NCBI GenBank assembly: GCA_021234155.1
Contig: JAJEKV010000035.1
Span: 11,594,407-11,658,406 of the forward strand
Direction of reading: 5' to 3'
Source: Isoetes taiwanensis
Lineage: Eukaryota > Streptophyta > Lycopodiopsida > Isoetales > Isoetaceae
DNA length: 64,000 nucleotides
Shown: piece by piece, positions 11,316-22,665 of the stretch
How positions within the stretch are numbered: position 1 is the stretch's first letter
How the letters are laid out: every line of letters begins with the position of its first letter
Program-made: the position numbers and the translations under genes
The notes under the pieces: generated by a model
The model's database searches: none
The model's input: the letters and a program-made list of their open reading frames with translations, nothing else
Told to the model about the DNA's origin: nothing

Positions 11316-12180
11316 TTTCAAAAAAAGGATTCAAGGCAAATGCAACTTATATGAGAAATAGTTGACATATGCCAATGACTTAACAAATTGTTGTGATGAC
11401 ATGGCAAAAGTGGCATGATGATTTGGCAAAGTGTTATTCTTGCAATTTCTACAAGATAAGTGGAAGAAATAAAATTTACAAAAGTTGACCGCGAAATATG
11501 ATGACATGGCACTCCAAGTAGGTGACATGTCATGCAAAATAAGCAAGGGCAAACAAGAATGAAGTACAATCTTGGTCTTTCATGGGGTGGTGTGGCAATG
11601 TTTGGGCGATATATCAAGATAAGATGATGTGAACATGATGACTAAGCATTTTACAAAAATATGACAACTTTTAACGTTTCATAAAGGAATTGGCAAGGGA
11701 ATTTAGGGGCACTAAGAAAAACCTCTTATCTCACTAAAAACCCTTTTTCAAAAAAAAAAAAGCCTAGTCATTTTCTATCTAAAGTGCATAAAATGCTTGG
11801 TCATCATGTGACATGTCACACCATCAAAAAAATGCCATGTCACCATGGAGAAATATGTTTTTTAAAAGTTGTCAATTTGTCCTATGCACATTCTTCATTT
11901 TCTACACCTTCATATTTTGCCATCTCATCACTCATCTTTGCCACCTCATCATACTCATGCCATGTCATCACCCATTGCATATAGTCACTTTCTCCCAAAA
12001 AAAAAAGTTTGCTTGCTCTTTTTTATGCCACCTCATTATTTCTAGTGCCATATCATTGCCATGTCACCTTGTGTGCCACTATTCCACTTTGCACCAACGA
12101 AGCGATTTTAACAACCTCCCCAAACCTAAGGCAACGTTGGATTCGACCAGAATTGGGCACCATGTCATCACGCGTTTGGG
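11316..12180. mobile_element. Diverged relative of the foldback element
   Basis: The block about 11500-11700 matches the inner left arm at 8031-8250: shared order 'ggcactccaag', 'ttggtctttcat', 'gaacatgatgactaa', then 'ggaattggcaaggga'. An inverted counterpart begins near 11787 ('ataaaatgcttggtcatcatg'). The outer parts are rich in degenerate 'ccatgtcatca' and 'ccacctcatca' motifs instead of the clean 19-bp array. A poly(A)/poly(T) run occurs at each of 11750 and 12185. Probably an older, separate insertion of the same family. Confidence 0.55.
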
Positions 12181-12249
12181 TTTTGTTTTTTTTTTTTTTT
12201 TTTTTTTTGGGGGTGGGGGGCATTAACATATGACCTTATGGAATATCAA

Positions 12250-14280
12250 AACCTATAGGTTATGCTAAAAGAAGCAATTACCTTAAGCATGACATCTCGG
12301 TGTATCCAAAACTCAAAGCATGTAGAATTGAAGTGTAGTTGAAAATTTGACTAGATGCCATAAGGTTTCCACTACACGTTTTCATCCGTTTTTAAAAAGG
12401 TTGAGAAGGGTTTTTAATATTCTAGGTAGTTTCAAATGTTTATTTTTGGAAAGTCCATGCGTGTCACATGGGCTTCCTTTTTGACCAAACATTTTTCTTG
12501 CAGTGCGACGTTGATAACTGGGATTCCATGGCCAGAGGGGGCTTTGTTGAAGAGGAGCGATGGCGGTGAATTTGTTCTCTATAGGTTTTGGCAAATTCAA
12601 TGCTAGAAAAATTAGTTTGAAAAACAAAATGATTTTTAAGCAAGCATAAGCGATAAACATTCAAGAACTTGAATTCAAATTATCCCGCCCTCCCATGCAA
12701 CAGGCGGGATAAATATTGTCTTTATTCTTCAAACCCTTATTCGAAACCCTATTCTTCATGTTGAAACCCTATTCTCCACGTCCCACTCCGGTCCAACTCC
12801 GACCTCTTGGCGGATCAACTCCGACCTCGATACCGGCTGGCTCCCAGTTAGGAAAAAGATCGGCTTTGGATACAAGATGAAGATTCCGGTATCTCCCCGT
12901 CCCCGTTTGTATAACTCTGTTCCAATCCATCTTCTTTCAGCCATTTCTATTTGTATAACTTCACGGGCAAATATGCTAAATGCCCGATCTTCGGGGACGG
13001 ATCGCCTTTTCCTCCGTAAAAGATCTTGGCTTCTAAGATTATTCCATAAACTGCGGGGATTTAGCTCGATGGAGGTTGAGGTAATCTGGCTCGCTAGTTC
13101 ACAAAAGCCTGAGCGAGATTGGCGATAAAGCAGTGTAAAGAACTGAGCTACTGCAGTGTACAAGGGATCAAACATCCAGAAAATACATATGAACAAAACA
13201 CTGTTCATTTGAATTCGTCACTGTTCATAGACCATTCTCCATGTGCTGTCTTTGCAAAAGCTGAGCGTCCAGACTGCAGCTACATTTCTGTAAGTATTTG
13301 TTATTTGCTTGAGGATGTGGGTAAAGGATTTTGCACCTACGCACGGAAGTCGATTGTCTTATTTATTTTTAGCTCCATATAAAGCATAGATCTATTATTA
13401 TCAGTATAATATTGTTTTTGCAGGTTGTGCTTATGCAGGTTTTGGTAGGCTTCTGTAGGTTGGAATCTTTGTAGCATAGTTGGGCCTGCAAGGATTGTCT
13501 AAATAATCTCTAACACCCAAACAGGTACTCTGTTTTCCAGTTTTTTATTTATCTTTTTTGCTCTATTTTTCTAACCCGAGTTTGTTTTTGTTTTGTTACA
13601 GCTGTTGTATCTTGTTGAATCTTTTAAATCCCAACTATAGAATAGATAAACGTGTTGGCGGCATAATGGATCTCAGATAGCCCTTCCCTGGTATCAGATT
13701 TATCTCTTTATGCTATATTTTCTGCACCCTAATGTTGTAAAGGTTACACAATAGTGGTAAGGTTACACGACAGCAGTTGCTGGCAGTTTATTTTTTTTTC
13801 TAATCTTCTCTCTGCTATCAAAGAGACGATCTGGCAGTTAAAGATGGAACAAAGATGATCCCGACGGTAAAAGACGGAAGGGAGAAGTGATCGATTTTAG
13901 AAAGCTGAAAATATTAAGTAATGTGTCACTATGGCGACATCCTCCGAAGTTGAATGCAATTCGAGAACAATATGACCCACATTACCTGTTTTACCGTCAA
14001 TTTCATGGAGATCCGCCACAAAAATGCATGTGGCTGGGTTGCAAACTTGCAAGCATGCAGAAAATGTTTACTTTTCATTCAATAATACCAAGAATGATCA
14101 TCTTATTTTTCTCAATGCCTTTGTTTACAATCAAGAATTTAAAATATTTAAAATGTACAAAGTTGTATAGGAAATAAAATATGAATGTATTGACTATTCA
14201 ATAACATGTTAACCTATGGTTATTAATTTTTCTACAGTTATTACCCTTTCTTGATGACAACTGAAAACAACGTTGTTCTT
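12250..14280. other. No gene assigned; possible transcribed region
   Basis: A GC-richer patch at about 12760-13110 has open frames on both strands of 83-150 codons (minus 12756-13208, plus 12877-13128), neither resembling a known family. Downstream there are T-rich tracts followed by 'ag' near 13420 and 13555 that could be intron 3' ends. This may be the 5' end of an unrecognised transcript, but nothing in the translation identifies it. Confidence 0.3.
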
Positions 14281-14750
14281 AAGTTTTATATATTTGTTGT
14301 TTTGTTTTTAAAACTACACTAGAAAAAAAAAACGTGTTATTATATAAAAAAAACAATGCATGGTTGCACTTCAAACAATGAAAACAACACGTGGACATAT
14401 GAAGGAAACCCATGCTAAAAAGTCTTACAAATGAAGACCATGCATTGTTTTTATGTGAATACCACACCTAAAAATCATGTGCAGTTTTTGTTTTTGAGCA
14501 AAAATCACACATAGAATTTACATGTTGTTTTTCTTGAGAACCATGGCAAAAACTACACATAAAAATTACGGGTCGTTTTTGTCTAAAAACCACGCATGAA
14601 AACTACACGTTCTTTTTGTGTGAGAAACTGCACTAAAAAACTACACATTGTTTCTAGCATTTTCGGAACATTACTATGGGTGATTTTTAAGTGTTGTTTT
14701 TTTGTGAAAAAGACAGCAAAAAACAACACATAGAGCCAACTTTGGGGTTA
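14280..14750. repeat. Degenerate A/T-rich tandem repeats
   Basis: Imperfect units with alternating 'aaaactacaca' and 'gttgtttttgt' motifs, period roughly 55-60 bp. It precedes the dispersed repeat at 14757. No coding content. Confidence 0.45.
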
Positions 14751-14756
14751 TAGTGA

Positions 14757-14985
14757 ATGTTTCAAACTGCAATCACGTCATATGTCATATGACTACTTTT
14801 TTCCCACCATAAAACTTACAATAGATACTAAAGATGACTTCATCCTTTCCATATATATGATAAACTTAAAAGATCTAACTTCCTAAGAAAGTATTAACTT
14901 TTATTTATGGAACTGTGAGATCTCACGAGTTAAATTCCTTGAAATAATGTGTTCAAAAGTACAGATATATAACCCATGAAGTCTG
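14757..14985 (+). repeat. Dispersed repeat, copy of 5140-5335
   Basis: Same order of blocks as at 5140-5335, with a short duplication of 'tcatatg' and a ~15-bp insertion. Confidence 0.7.
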
Positions 14986-14999
14986 ATTTGTTGAAATCT

Positions 15000-15870
15000 A
15001 ATGTGTTTAGATATCGTCTACGCATTTAATATCAATTCCAACAACCACAAAGCCAGTTTGCAAATATGAGAATAGATCTGCATTATCTGTCTTGTCTTGC
15101 AAGCTTCTAACAGCTCTGAATGAAGCTCCAAGTTCTACCAGTTAAAATATCAAGATGGCATGGGTCAATAATCAAGAGAATAGATCAACATTCAACAGCA
15201 TATTCAACAACTCCAGGCCGTTTCAAATCCAAAAAGATATACAACAAGAGTTTCCAAAATCTCCAAATGATGAGTAGTTCAGAGAACATAGCAAATTCGG
15301 TTTTTATAATGTCTCAACTATATATGCAAATGATGAGCGAGAATGATAAGAAAAGGCTCGTGAAATAGAAGCCTTGTGAAAGCATATATGCAAAAGCACA
15401 GAAGCTGCACAACATCGAGGTAATCCAATTAGATTAGTTTATAGAGACATGTATCTGATACTAAAACATTAACCCTGGTGCAGTACCACCACTTTTCTTG
15501 CTCTAGGCATTTCAATGATACACAAATTGTTGCATTGATTCTACATTACCTATTGCACTGATTCTATGTTGACCACTCTACAGATGCAGCATGAGGAATA
15601 GAGAACTCCCACGGAGGGACTTCACTCTTGCTATAGTCTACACAGTATATGAACTTGCAAGAAGCCGTTGTTAAATCTTTGTTGCATGGAGCTTTGAAGC
15701 ATGGAGTTTCTCTTACCGGCAACAGCTTGCAAACAAATCTTCCACAAATAAATCTTAGAATAGCAAGGGTGGGAATCCATATTGATGTGTCTTGCTAATT
15801 CTTCATGACTACGCCTGTGCAACTAATACACAGTACACCATCCAAATACATAACTAAGAAAGAAGAGATC
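15000..15870. other. No gene recognised
   Basis: No frame resembles a known protein. Nothing assignable. Confidence 0.4.
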
Positions 15871-15874
15871 CATC

Positions 15875-16325
15875 ATTAACTACCACATAACAACCACTAA
15901 CATTAATTAATACAAACCATTGCATCTAACACATTTAAATTAAAATCCCCCTGAAACCCCCTTTGGTTTGGGTGCATATTCACACGGGGGGTGATGCAGG
16001 GCAGCGAGAGCCACTATAATTATGTTTGCACGTACCAAATCAATACCATATAGTATATTGCCTGAAATCCTATAGTATTTTGCAAATCTTGTTATACAGT
16101 ATAAAAATTTTTATACATCCATACCCCACAAACGAGGAACTTTGTGTACGGTCTAGATTAAGGAATAAGGGGTGAATATGCCTATCCAACAACTCTCGTT
16201 GCCCGGAGTCACCCCCGTGTGAATATGCACCCAAACCAAAGGGGGTTTCAGGGGGATTTTAATTTAAATGTGTTAAGATGCAATGGTTTGTATTAATTAA
16301 TGTTAGTGGTAGTTATATGTTAATT
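15875..16325. mobile_element. MITE family copy A, ~115-bp terminal inverted repeats
   Basis: The left arm (about 15875-15992) and right arm (about 16208-16325) are inverted copies containing 'ccctttggtttgggtgcata', 'cacacgggggtga', 'atttaaattaaaat' and 'ccattgcat' blocks. The ~215-bp middle is non-coding. Related copies lie at 27345-27540, 32481-32665 and 40104-40450. Exact ends and target duplication cannot be fixed by eye. Confidence 0.8.
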
Positions 16326-17335
16326 GCTATATTAACAAAAATTTTGGGCCCTTCGCGCTTTTAGTCACATGTTAGAAACAATGATACAAATTATACTAAA
16401 TGTTAGAAACAATGAGAGAGACTATATTAAATGAGGCAATGTGTATATTATAAAATTCGAACATGCAATACAACATGGTTTGGGCCTCTTAACACATTTA
16501 CAATATTGTACAAGCATCTCTTACACACATTCACAAAAAATATACAAGCAGTAAAACCTCCCCTTAGTAAAACCTCCCCTTGGGAATCGAATCTGGATAC
16601 TCCAAGCCTCCTCTATCCCTTCTCTTCCAACAAATCTCTCCTTCTTGTCCTTCCAGAGCGAACGCAACGCAACCAATCATGGGCACATCTGCTGCACATA
16701 TACTTTTCAACGTAGGATTCCAACCACAATGGCTTAAAAATCCTGCAACAGCCTCATGATCCAAATGATACATGTAATACTGTAATACTGACATTGTTTT
16801 CTATTTGTCTAACCACTCTAGGTACCTTTTGTTTGATATGCTATGCGTATTTCTTCTTCATTATCTCCTAAGCCCAAAATAAAGATGGCAATAATGGTCC
16901 CACTGCTAAATAACTTGAGCTCTGCATTAGAATATCTCTCATTGCCCTTGTTTTTACTGGTTCACCTCGTCAAAATTACTTGATAGAACATGTTTTACTC
17001 GGGATAATGTTTCATATCCCTTATTGATCACTGCTAGTTTTTCTGATTGAGTGAAGAACAATACAGGCAAGTCTGTAGGCTTCAAAAGCATGCTAGGAAT
17101 AAAGTTAATAATCTCATCCTTGATATTTTTCCTGTTGATCCTGCATACAGTAATAACTAATTTCATTATTGTTATTGGGCTAACTTCCAATGCAAACAAG
17201 AAAAGAAGTTATTATCAACATATAATATATTACCTGTAACAAGAAAAGGTCCTCGACCTATGTAAAGGAAGAAAAGGTCCTCGACCTATGTAAAGGAGGC
17301 TGCAGAATGGACAAACAGCATCTCGGATCAACACT
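16326..17335 (+). repeat. Segmental duplication, copy A
   Basis: This interval, together with the adjoining right end of the MITE, recurs at about 32481-34855 in the same orientation. Shared landmarks are 'tttgggcccttcg', 'aacaatgagagagact', the UGT fragment, and 'ggaggctgc' followed by 'cagcatctcggatcaaca'. Copy A lacks the two transposons found in copy B and so serves as an empty-site reference. Confidence 0.8.
16564..17210 (-). pseudogene. UDP-glycosyltransferase (UGT) pseudogene, copy A
   Basis: Plant family-1 UGTs transfer sugar from UDP-sugars to small molecules in the cytosol and carry a C-terminal PSPG box. On the minus strand the fragment near 16700-16740 reads [17 protein letters not shown] followed by VPMIGCVAF, which is the middle of a PSPG box. 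Upstream at 16954-17199 a separate frame reads LLKPTDLPVLFFTQSEKL and VLSSNFDEVNQ, typical of the mid-region of these enzymes. Between them the frame is broken and YLAVGPLLPS appears in another frame. Only about 200 codons of a normal ~450-500 remain, so this is a decayed fragment. A paralogous copy is at 33860-34740. Confidence 0.75.
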
Positions 17336-18000
17336 TGGCCGTGAATATGAGTAGTGCTACATCTATAACTTCTGAACCGGCTCTACATAATCGGAATTCT
17401 TCTGCCATGTATATTCAGCTTCTACAACTGGCTCTACTGAATCAGAATTTGGCATCTAAAATATCAACAAAAGTAATGACGGGATGAATGATAGGAGAGG
17501 ATCTTTGGGCCGAGTTTGGTCACATTCTGAGCAAGGTATTGCTTCAAAGAAATAATAGGACAAAAACGATAACTGTGTGAAGCAGGCGGAATGCATCAAG
17601 CACAAACTGGTTTTTTTCGATTGATAAACTCACCTGCGGGGGTTTCTTCAATCGCCCAAGAACTCTAAAATTCCACGAGATTGCCTTTTGTTTTTACGTC
17701 AAAGTCAGTAACAAAACCTAAGGCATGTGTCCATCCATCTTTGCTAAACGCAGGTATTCTGGTTTCAAGCCCCGGAAAATCGGGTTCACGGTTGTATCCA
17801 AGGACCTAGCTCTGCTGGGAAAGACCGAGACCACTTCGGGCATCTCTGTTTATCAGAAAAAATGATTCAGATTCTACCGAAAAACATACTACTCCTCAAT
17901 AACGCAAAACGAAAAGAGAATTCCTTAGTTCGCAGAAAATAATTCATATCCCATTACCTGATATTGCAGCTGCTTCATCCTCGGAAAGTAGTGCAGCGAT
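17336..18000. other. No gene recognised
   Basis: No convincing frame; sequence context gives no assignment. Confidence 0.4.
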
Positions 18001-18300
18001 CGACCAAGACCCTAATATAGGCTGCAAACAAACCCTAAAGCTAAGCTATCGAGCCCTGCATGCCTTTAGATTTTTTTTTTGTTTTTTTTTTCCTTTTTTT
18101 CTTTTTTAAACATGGGTCAAACCATTGGCAATTGCCATAAAAAAAATATGAAACTGTATGCGCACTCTAGATGTACGCATTAGTACATCCACGAGATTAC
18201 ACAACCAAATTATATAAAAACCTTAGGGAAAAAAGTATAAAAATACAAAAACAACCCCCTGTTATTGTGCTACATATTACAACAACTCAATTATTACATG
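18000..18300 (+). repeat. Dispersed repeat family R, copy 1
   Basis: Blocks 'aagctatcgagccctgcatg', a T-rich run, 'catgggtcaaaccattggc', 'tgcgcactctagatgtacgc' and 'acaaccccctgttattgtg' recur in this order at 39848-40103; the later part recurs again at 41308-41430. Non-coding. Confidence 0.75.
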
Positions 18301-19090
18301 GATTATAAAGCTTCCTTCACAAGAATCAAACGTTGATATGTATCCTGCTCAAAACAAAAATATACACTCAATGCCTTTCAGCTATGCACATGACATTATT
18401 TACAATTTTATGCCCCATTATTTACCATTTTCTACCGCTTCATGCACCCATTTAAAGATCTATTGAAGAATCAAGTAGTTACCAGAGAGCTCTGTTACCA
18501 TCCCGATCAAGAGGCCTTGTATCAAGAACATTGTGTTAAAGAGTCTGAGCAGAGGCCTCTGGCTATGTCCATCTCTGTTCACCAATTTAACAATCTAACG
18601 AGTAAACACATAGTAGAGAAATGCATCATATGTATCTGCTACATGTGCATTCTTGAATCATTGCTTTAAACTCAGACACAGCTACTAAGAAAAAGCAAAA
18701 GAAAATGTGTTATTTGTTTACGTCTAGTCGCTTGAAGATTCCACGCTAACAGTGCATGGACCACCATCTTTATCAAAAGTTTCAAAAATTTGGCAAGACT
18801 CACCTCGAAGTTATAACAAATTATTACAGCACCAGCCATAAGAACCTAAATAAAACACTGTGAACCACACTTATTTTCCTTGTGGCTGGTTTGAACTGGA
18901 TGTTCCCAAAATTGAATCCTGTCAACAACATGGTGTCAAATTTTGTATTTTTAACAGTTACTTCTGATCAATTCTTTGATCACTTTCTGCTTGGTTGCAG
19001 ATTTACTTGTATGTCCTGTTCTATTTCTTATTTTGTAACAGTTCCTTCTATTTCTGGTGCTATTTCCGATTTCCCCTGCCGATTTCTCCT
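18300..19090. other. No gene recognised
   Basis: AT-rich. One 75-codon frame at 18442-18669 has no recognisable homology. Nothing else assignable. Confidence 0.35.
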
Positions 19091-19106
19091 GCCCTGGCCC
19101 GCCGGT

Positions 19107-19484
19107 GGGTTCGCTTGGGCGAACCCGGCAGGGCACGGTTTACGGCGCCGACAACCCCGACAACCCTGCAATGGCCAGCCAACCCACGTGAGGGCGAATC
19201 TGACGACCTGACAACCTCCGGACGACCTGCTACCACATCGGTAATAATGCCCCCGCCGGTGGGTTCGCCTGGGCGAACCCGGCAGGGCAGCCATAGCCAC
19301 TGCAATCAATGCCATCACACGGGTGGCCGAACCGGGGTTTGGGTTCGCTTGGGCGAACCTGGTAGCTGTTGCCACGCAAAATCTTACCCCCGCGACGCTC
19401 CCGCCACGTCAGGGGCTTGGGTTCACTTGGGCGAATCTGGCGGGTTCGCCTGGGCGAATTCATGGGGTTCGCTTGGGCGAACCT
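19107..19484. repeat. Cluster of six palindromic GC-rich 20-mers
   Basis: The sequence GGGTTCGCYTGGGCGAACCC, or a close variant, occurs at 19107-19126, 19261-19280, 19341-19360, 19419-19438, 19442-19461 and 19465-19484. Each unit is an 8-bp perfect inverted repeat (GGGTTCGC/GCGAACCC) around a 4-bp centre. Units are irregularly spaced (3 to over 130 bp) in a GC-rich island inside AT-rich DNA. Frames on both strands here are caused by the repeats. Confidence 0.8.
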
Positions 19485-19499
19485 GGTTGGCTCCTGGAG

Positions 19500-21130
19500 T
19501 TAATTTCGGGAGCCGATCGAAGCACCGACATGATCTATGGATAATATGACTGAAGGCCTCAGAAAAATAAAAGGCCCTGCACAAACAAGCTCCACCCTAC
19601 AGCATGTCAGAAAACGCAAGATAAAGTTAAACTATTCATCCAACATTCCTATACTGAAACCTAGCTATAAATTCACATGAACAATCTCTTACATCCTACA
19701 ACACGGACATGAATGAATAAGAATGGCAACAAACCTGAAATAATAGATTTATGCTCTGGAGGCAGGGGAGTAAGGGAAATAATATAAGTAGTACCATCAG
19801 ATATGTTTTTGCTGATAGCAATCATGAATATGCAAGAACAATTCATAAAGAGAGATAAAGAAGGAAATAGAGAATCATGCAGAGAAGAAAGGCATGAATA
19901 ACTATGGTCTTTATCAGGAAGATGCCAAAAGCAAAGAGTTACGACTTGCAATTGCTCTAGTTTCAAAATTAGATCAAATATATGATGCTTACAAATATTC
20001 AACTGGAGTTCACATTATTTCATCTGAATAGGATAGTTCATTCTATTTTGACAGAACCAAACCGCAGACGATGAAGAGAAATTTTCAAGGACATGGTCGA
20101 TTAAATGCATGAATCTGTAGGACGTCATGGCAGCTTCTGCAGCTTGCATGTGTCTTCTTAAACCTGAAAAAATCAACCGCCAATATGATTACGTAAAGAG
20201 TATCCAGAAGAAAAATATGTCAAGCAAACTCAGGCAAATCCGTTTCTAATGCTTACCCTTTTCTAGCTTTCGAGATGTCAACTTTGAGAGCCGAAAGGCA
20301 AAAGAAAGCTTACAACCCACAGGCACAGTTTTTAGCAACGGTTTTGATTCCAGGCTGCAAATTACGGCGCAGTAAATGGCGGCATGCATAACAGCTGCAA
20401 TCCGATAACAGTAAGGACATGCATGCCGAAAATTGAAACGGAGCAAATCGATCTGCGAAAATTGGATTGGAGAAATTGAAATCCAAATCATATTTAAACA
20501 ATACATATTCTGATTTTTTGGAAATCGGTATTTTTTTCCAGCAGCCAAAAGGGCCCAAACCTTAGGAAAATCATGTAGGGAAAAAACCAAAAAGGTTTTC
20601 CTCCAAATCGAAAAATCCTAATTTAAACAATAGAAAACAAACTTGTAGCATATAATACCCAAATAAAATGGGGATGCAAATTTCCCTTACAATTTGCTTC
20701 ACACTGCTATTGTTCCCAATTAACACAAACAAGTACAAAGTCTCTCACATTGCTTAACGTTCTTATTTTCTAGAAATCCCAATGGTTATATATGACGTAA
20801 GATCATATTAAATGTGATTTGAAACAAACACATCCTTAGTGGTTGCCATGTGTCATATTTGTTATCTTTGTTATTCCCCATTTACTCTATGTGCAAGTAG
20901 CATTAAAATATGTTTATAAGGATATAAAAGCCGGGTGAAGATAAAGTTACCCCAGTTTTGGTGATTCCGCGGCAGAGATATCCCTTCCGACGAAATTACC
21001 ACCAAAAAATTTTGACGCATGCAATCACTCGCCCAAACTGCGCAGTAATGCAGTAAGTGTGCATTTTGAGGGCAATTTTTTGCCCTTATGAAATTAGCTG
21101 AATCCGGCGGCGCTTGATCTGATTTTTGGT
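19500..21130. other. No gene recognised
   Basis: AT-rich, no known protein. A 'caaaccttaggaaaatcat' block near 20555 recurs in diverged form near 42063 and 61187, so a dispersed repeat is present. Otherwise unassigned. Confidence 0.35.
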
Positions 21131-21138
21131 TTGCATGG

Positions 21139-21348
21139 ATGGCCTCCTCTAATCCGTCTCATTCCAACCCACATAGAAGTGATCCGAATCTATTTGGAGC
21201 TCGATCGGTCGGGGTATTCAAGCTCAAAGATCTGAGGAAAAAATGGTTAAGGGGTAGACGCAATCAACGTGACTGCGCGATTTTGGTGCTTTGCCGGAAG
21301 GGAAATCCCCATACATTGGAATATGCTACTGGATATCTTCACGCGTAA
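21139..21348 (+). CDS. Small hypothetical ORF or first exon
   Basis: A 69-codon frame begins with ATG: MASSNPSHSNPHRSDPNLF, followed by a basic stretch VFKLKDLRKKWLRGRRNQR. The preceding sequence at about 20950-21130 has a promoter/5'-UTR-like composition. A 30-bp segment at its end ('atccccatacattggaatat...') is duplicated at about 21349-21378, so the 3' part may be disrupted. I do not recognise the product. It could be the first exon of a longer gene or chance; it lies about 430 bp upstream of the first dirigent gene. Confidence 0.25.
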   Translation: MASSNPSHSNPHRSDPNLFGARSVGVFKLKDLRKKWLRGRRNQRDCAILVLCRKGNPHTLEYATGYLHA

Positions 21349-21688
21349 ATCCCCATACATTGGAATATGCTACTGGATAATAAAAAAGTTAGAAAGTGAG
21401 ATTCATTTGGACTTGAGTTCTTAGGAAGGATGCATCTTGTCTTTTTCTCGTCTTTACATAACCGAACACACAGCTGATGATGAAAACAAGTTGATCACTT
21501 GCCGTCGATTTTTATGCAAAAGGTGCCAAGGAATGTTATATCCAAGGTAGGGAAGACCCGGTCGGCACACGTTTTGTCTCTGGCAACATGGCAATTTTTT
21601 TAACTCAGAACATCGCTGAACTAACTCGGAAGAAGCAAGCGGTCTTATGCAACATGAACTTGAACTCTCTAAATAACTATAGACTCTG

Positions 21689-21696
21689 TATATAAG
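21689..21696 (+). promoter_or_regulatory. TATA box of dirigent gene 1
   Basis: TATATAAG lies 78 bp upstream of the ATG at 21774. All three dirigent genes have the same octamer at a similar distance, preceded by 'aactct' or 'gactctg'. Confidence 0.7.
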
Positions 21697-21773
21697 CACC
21701 CAAATTTCTCATCAAATCCCCGAGTTGCTCCTCATCAAGTTAATATTCCTTGTCTCTGAACTTCTGAAGCAAA

Positions 21774-22280
21774 ATGGCAAGCTTCAAATATGGAATCTGC
21801 TTCATTTTCCTAGCTCTGTTTGCATTAGAATGCCAGGCCAAATTTACAAATCTTGAGTTCTATTTTATGGGAGGAGCTCCAAACACTTCGAATGAGATTG
21901 TTGCTGGGCCAAACAACGATGTGAGCAAGGCTCAATTTGGCACAATTTTTGTGTTTGATGATAAAATCACAGACGGCCCCAACAATCAGACCTCCAAAAT
22001 TTTGGGCAGAGCACAAGGCATTGTGGCAGTGACAGATGTTGCCACTACCAGCTCTACTTACTATTTCACTGTTCTGTATGATCATAATGGTCTCAAAGGG
22101 CAACTGATTTTGTTGGGCAGAGATACAATTGGAACTGGCGGAGTTAGTGAATTGGCTATTGCTGGAGGAACTGGCGATTTCAGATTTGCTTCAGGATATG
22201 CCAATTTCACATATACCACATTCTTACAGCTCTCCCTCACTGCTTATGTCTCTGCTACCATCTACCAGCCTATGCATTGA
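21774..22280 (+). CDS. Dirigent-like protein 1
   Basis: 168 codons, no intron. Dirigent proteins are secreted beta-barrel proteins that steer stereoselective coupling of phenoxy radicals in lignan and lignin-related metabolism; the specific substrate cannot be read from sequence. Residues 1-22 form a signal peptide ending in CQA. Family signatures follow: NLEFYFMGG (27-34), FGTIFVFDDKIT (55-66), ILGRAQGIVAVTD (76-88), FTVLYDHNGLKGQLILLGRD (98-117) and ELAIAGGTGDFRFASGYANF (126-145). Potential N-glycosylation sites are N37, N71 and N144. The length matches the small single-domain members of the family. The ATG is the first after the TATA box at 21689 and starts the signal peptide. It is one of three tandem copies and differs from copy 2 at about five residues. 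Intact and probably expressed. Confidence 0.93.
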   Translation: MASFKYGICFIFLALFALECQAKFTNLEFYFMGGAPNTSNEIVAGPNNDVSKAQFGTIFVFDDKITDGPNNQTSKILGRAQGIVAVTDVATTSSTYYFTVLYDHNGLKGQLILLGRDTIGTGGVSELAIAGGTGDFRFASGYANFTYTTFLQLSLTAYVSATIYQPMH

Positions 22281-22494
22281 GCTTTTCATTGATTTGTTTT
22301 AAATAATATATTTGTTTTAAATAATAGCTGGCACAAATTAAGCCAAATAAATGTGGCAATTGTAACCTTTCAATGAGATAATTCAAATTGCTGCTTGTTA
22401 GATTCAACCCAACTGTAATTCATCTGTTGATTCAGGTTTCCAGAATGGGAATTCCATATTGTGAGAGTAGCATAATTCATTGAGAGTCTATATT

Positions 22495-22665
22495 TTAGGC
22501 GTGGCAAACATTTTATATCGTTTCACTGTTCTATATGATCATGGTGGCCTCAAAGGTGAGCTTATTTTGCTGGGCACTGGCTGTGCAATTTCTTTTTTAC
22601 ATCTCATTTCTTGCACGCAGTCTCACTACTTATGTCATTGCAACTATTCACTGGCCTGTCTGAGC
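22495..22665 (+). pseudogene. Truncated dirigent copy
   Basis: Between intact genes 1 and 2 there is a fragment reading YRFTVLYDHGGLKGELILLG (about 22515-22575), followed shortly by SLTTYVIATIHWPV and a stop (about 22620-22664). These match residues near 96-115 and the C-terminal beta strand of the intact proteins, while the intervening IAGGTG region is deleted and the N-terminal half is absent. It is a relic of a fourth tandem duplicate. Confidence 0.8.

Noticed and set aside
12756-13208. 150-codon minus-strand ORF
   Set aside because: No recognisable domain, and the opposite strand is also open over the same region; kept only as a note on a possible transcribed region.
13690-13702. TGGTATCAGAT resembling an initiator-Met primer-binding site
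   Set aside because: It mismatches beyond the first ten bases and there is no LTR-like end next to it.
18995-19549. 184-codon ORF and overlapping minus-strand ORFs in the GC-rich island
   Set aside because: Their composition is dictated by the palindromic 20-mers, which read as VRLGEPG or FAQANP depending on the strand; no known domain.
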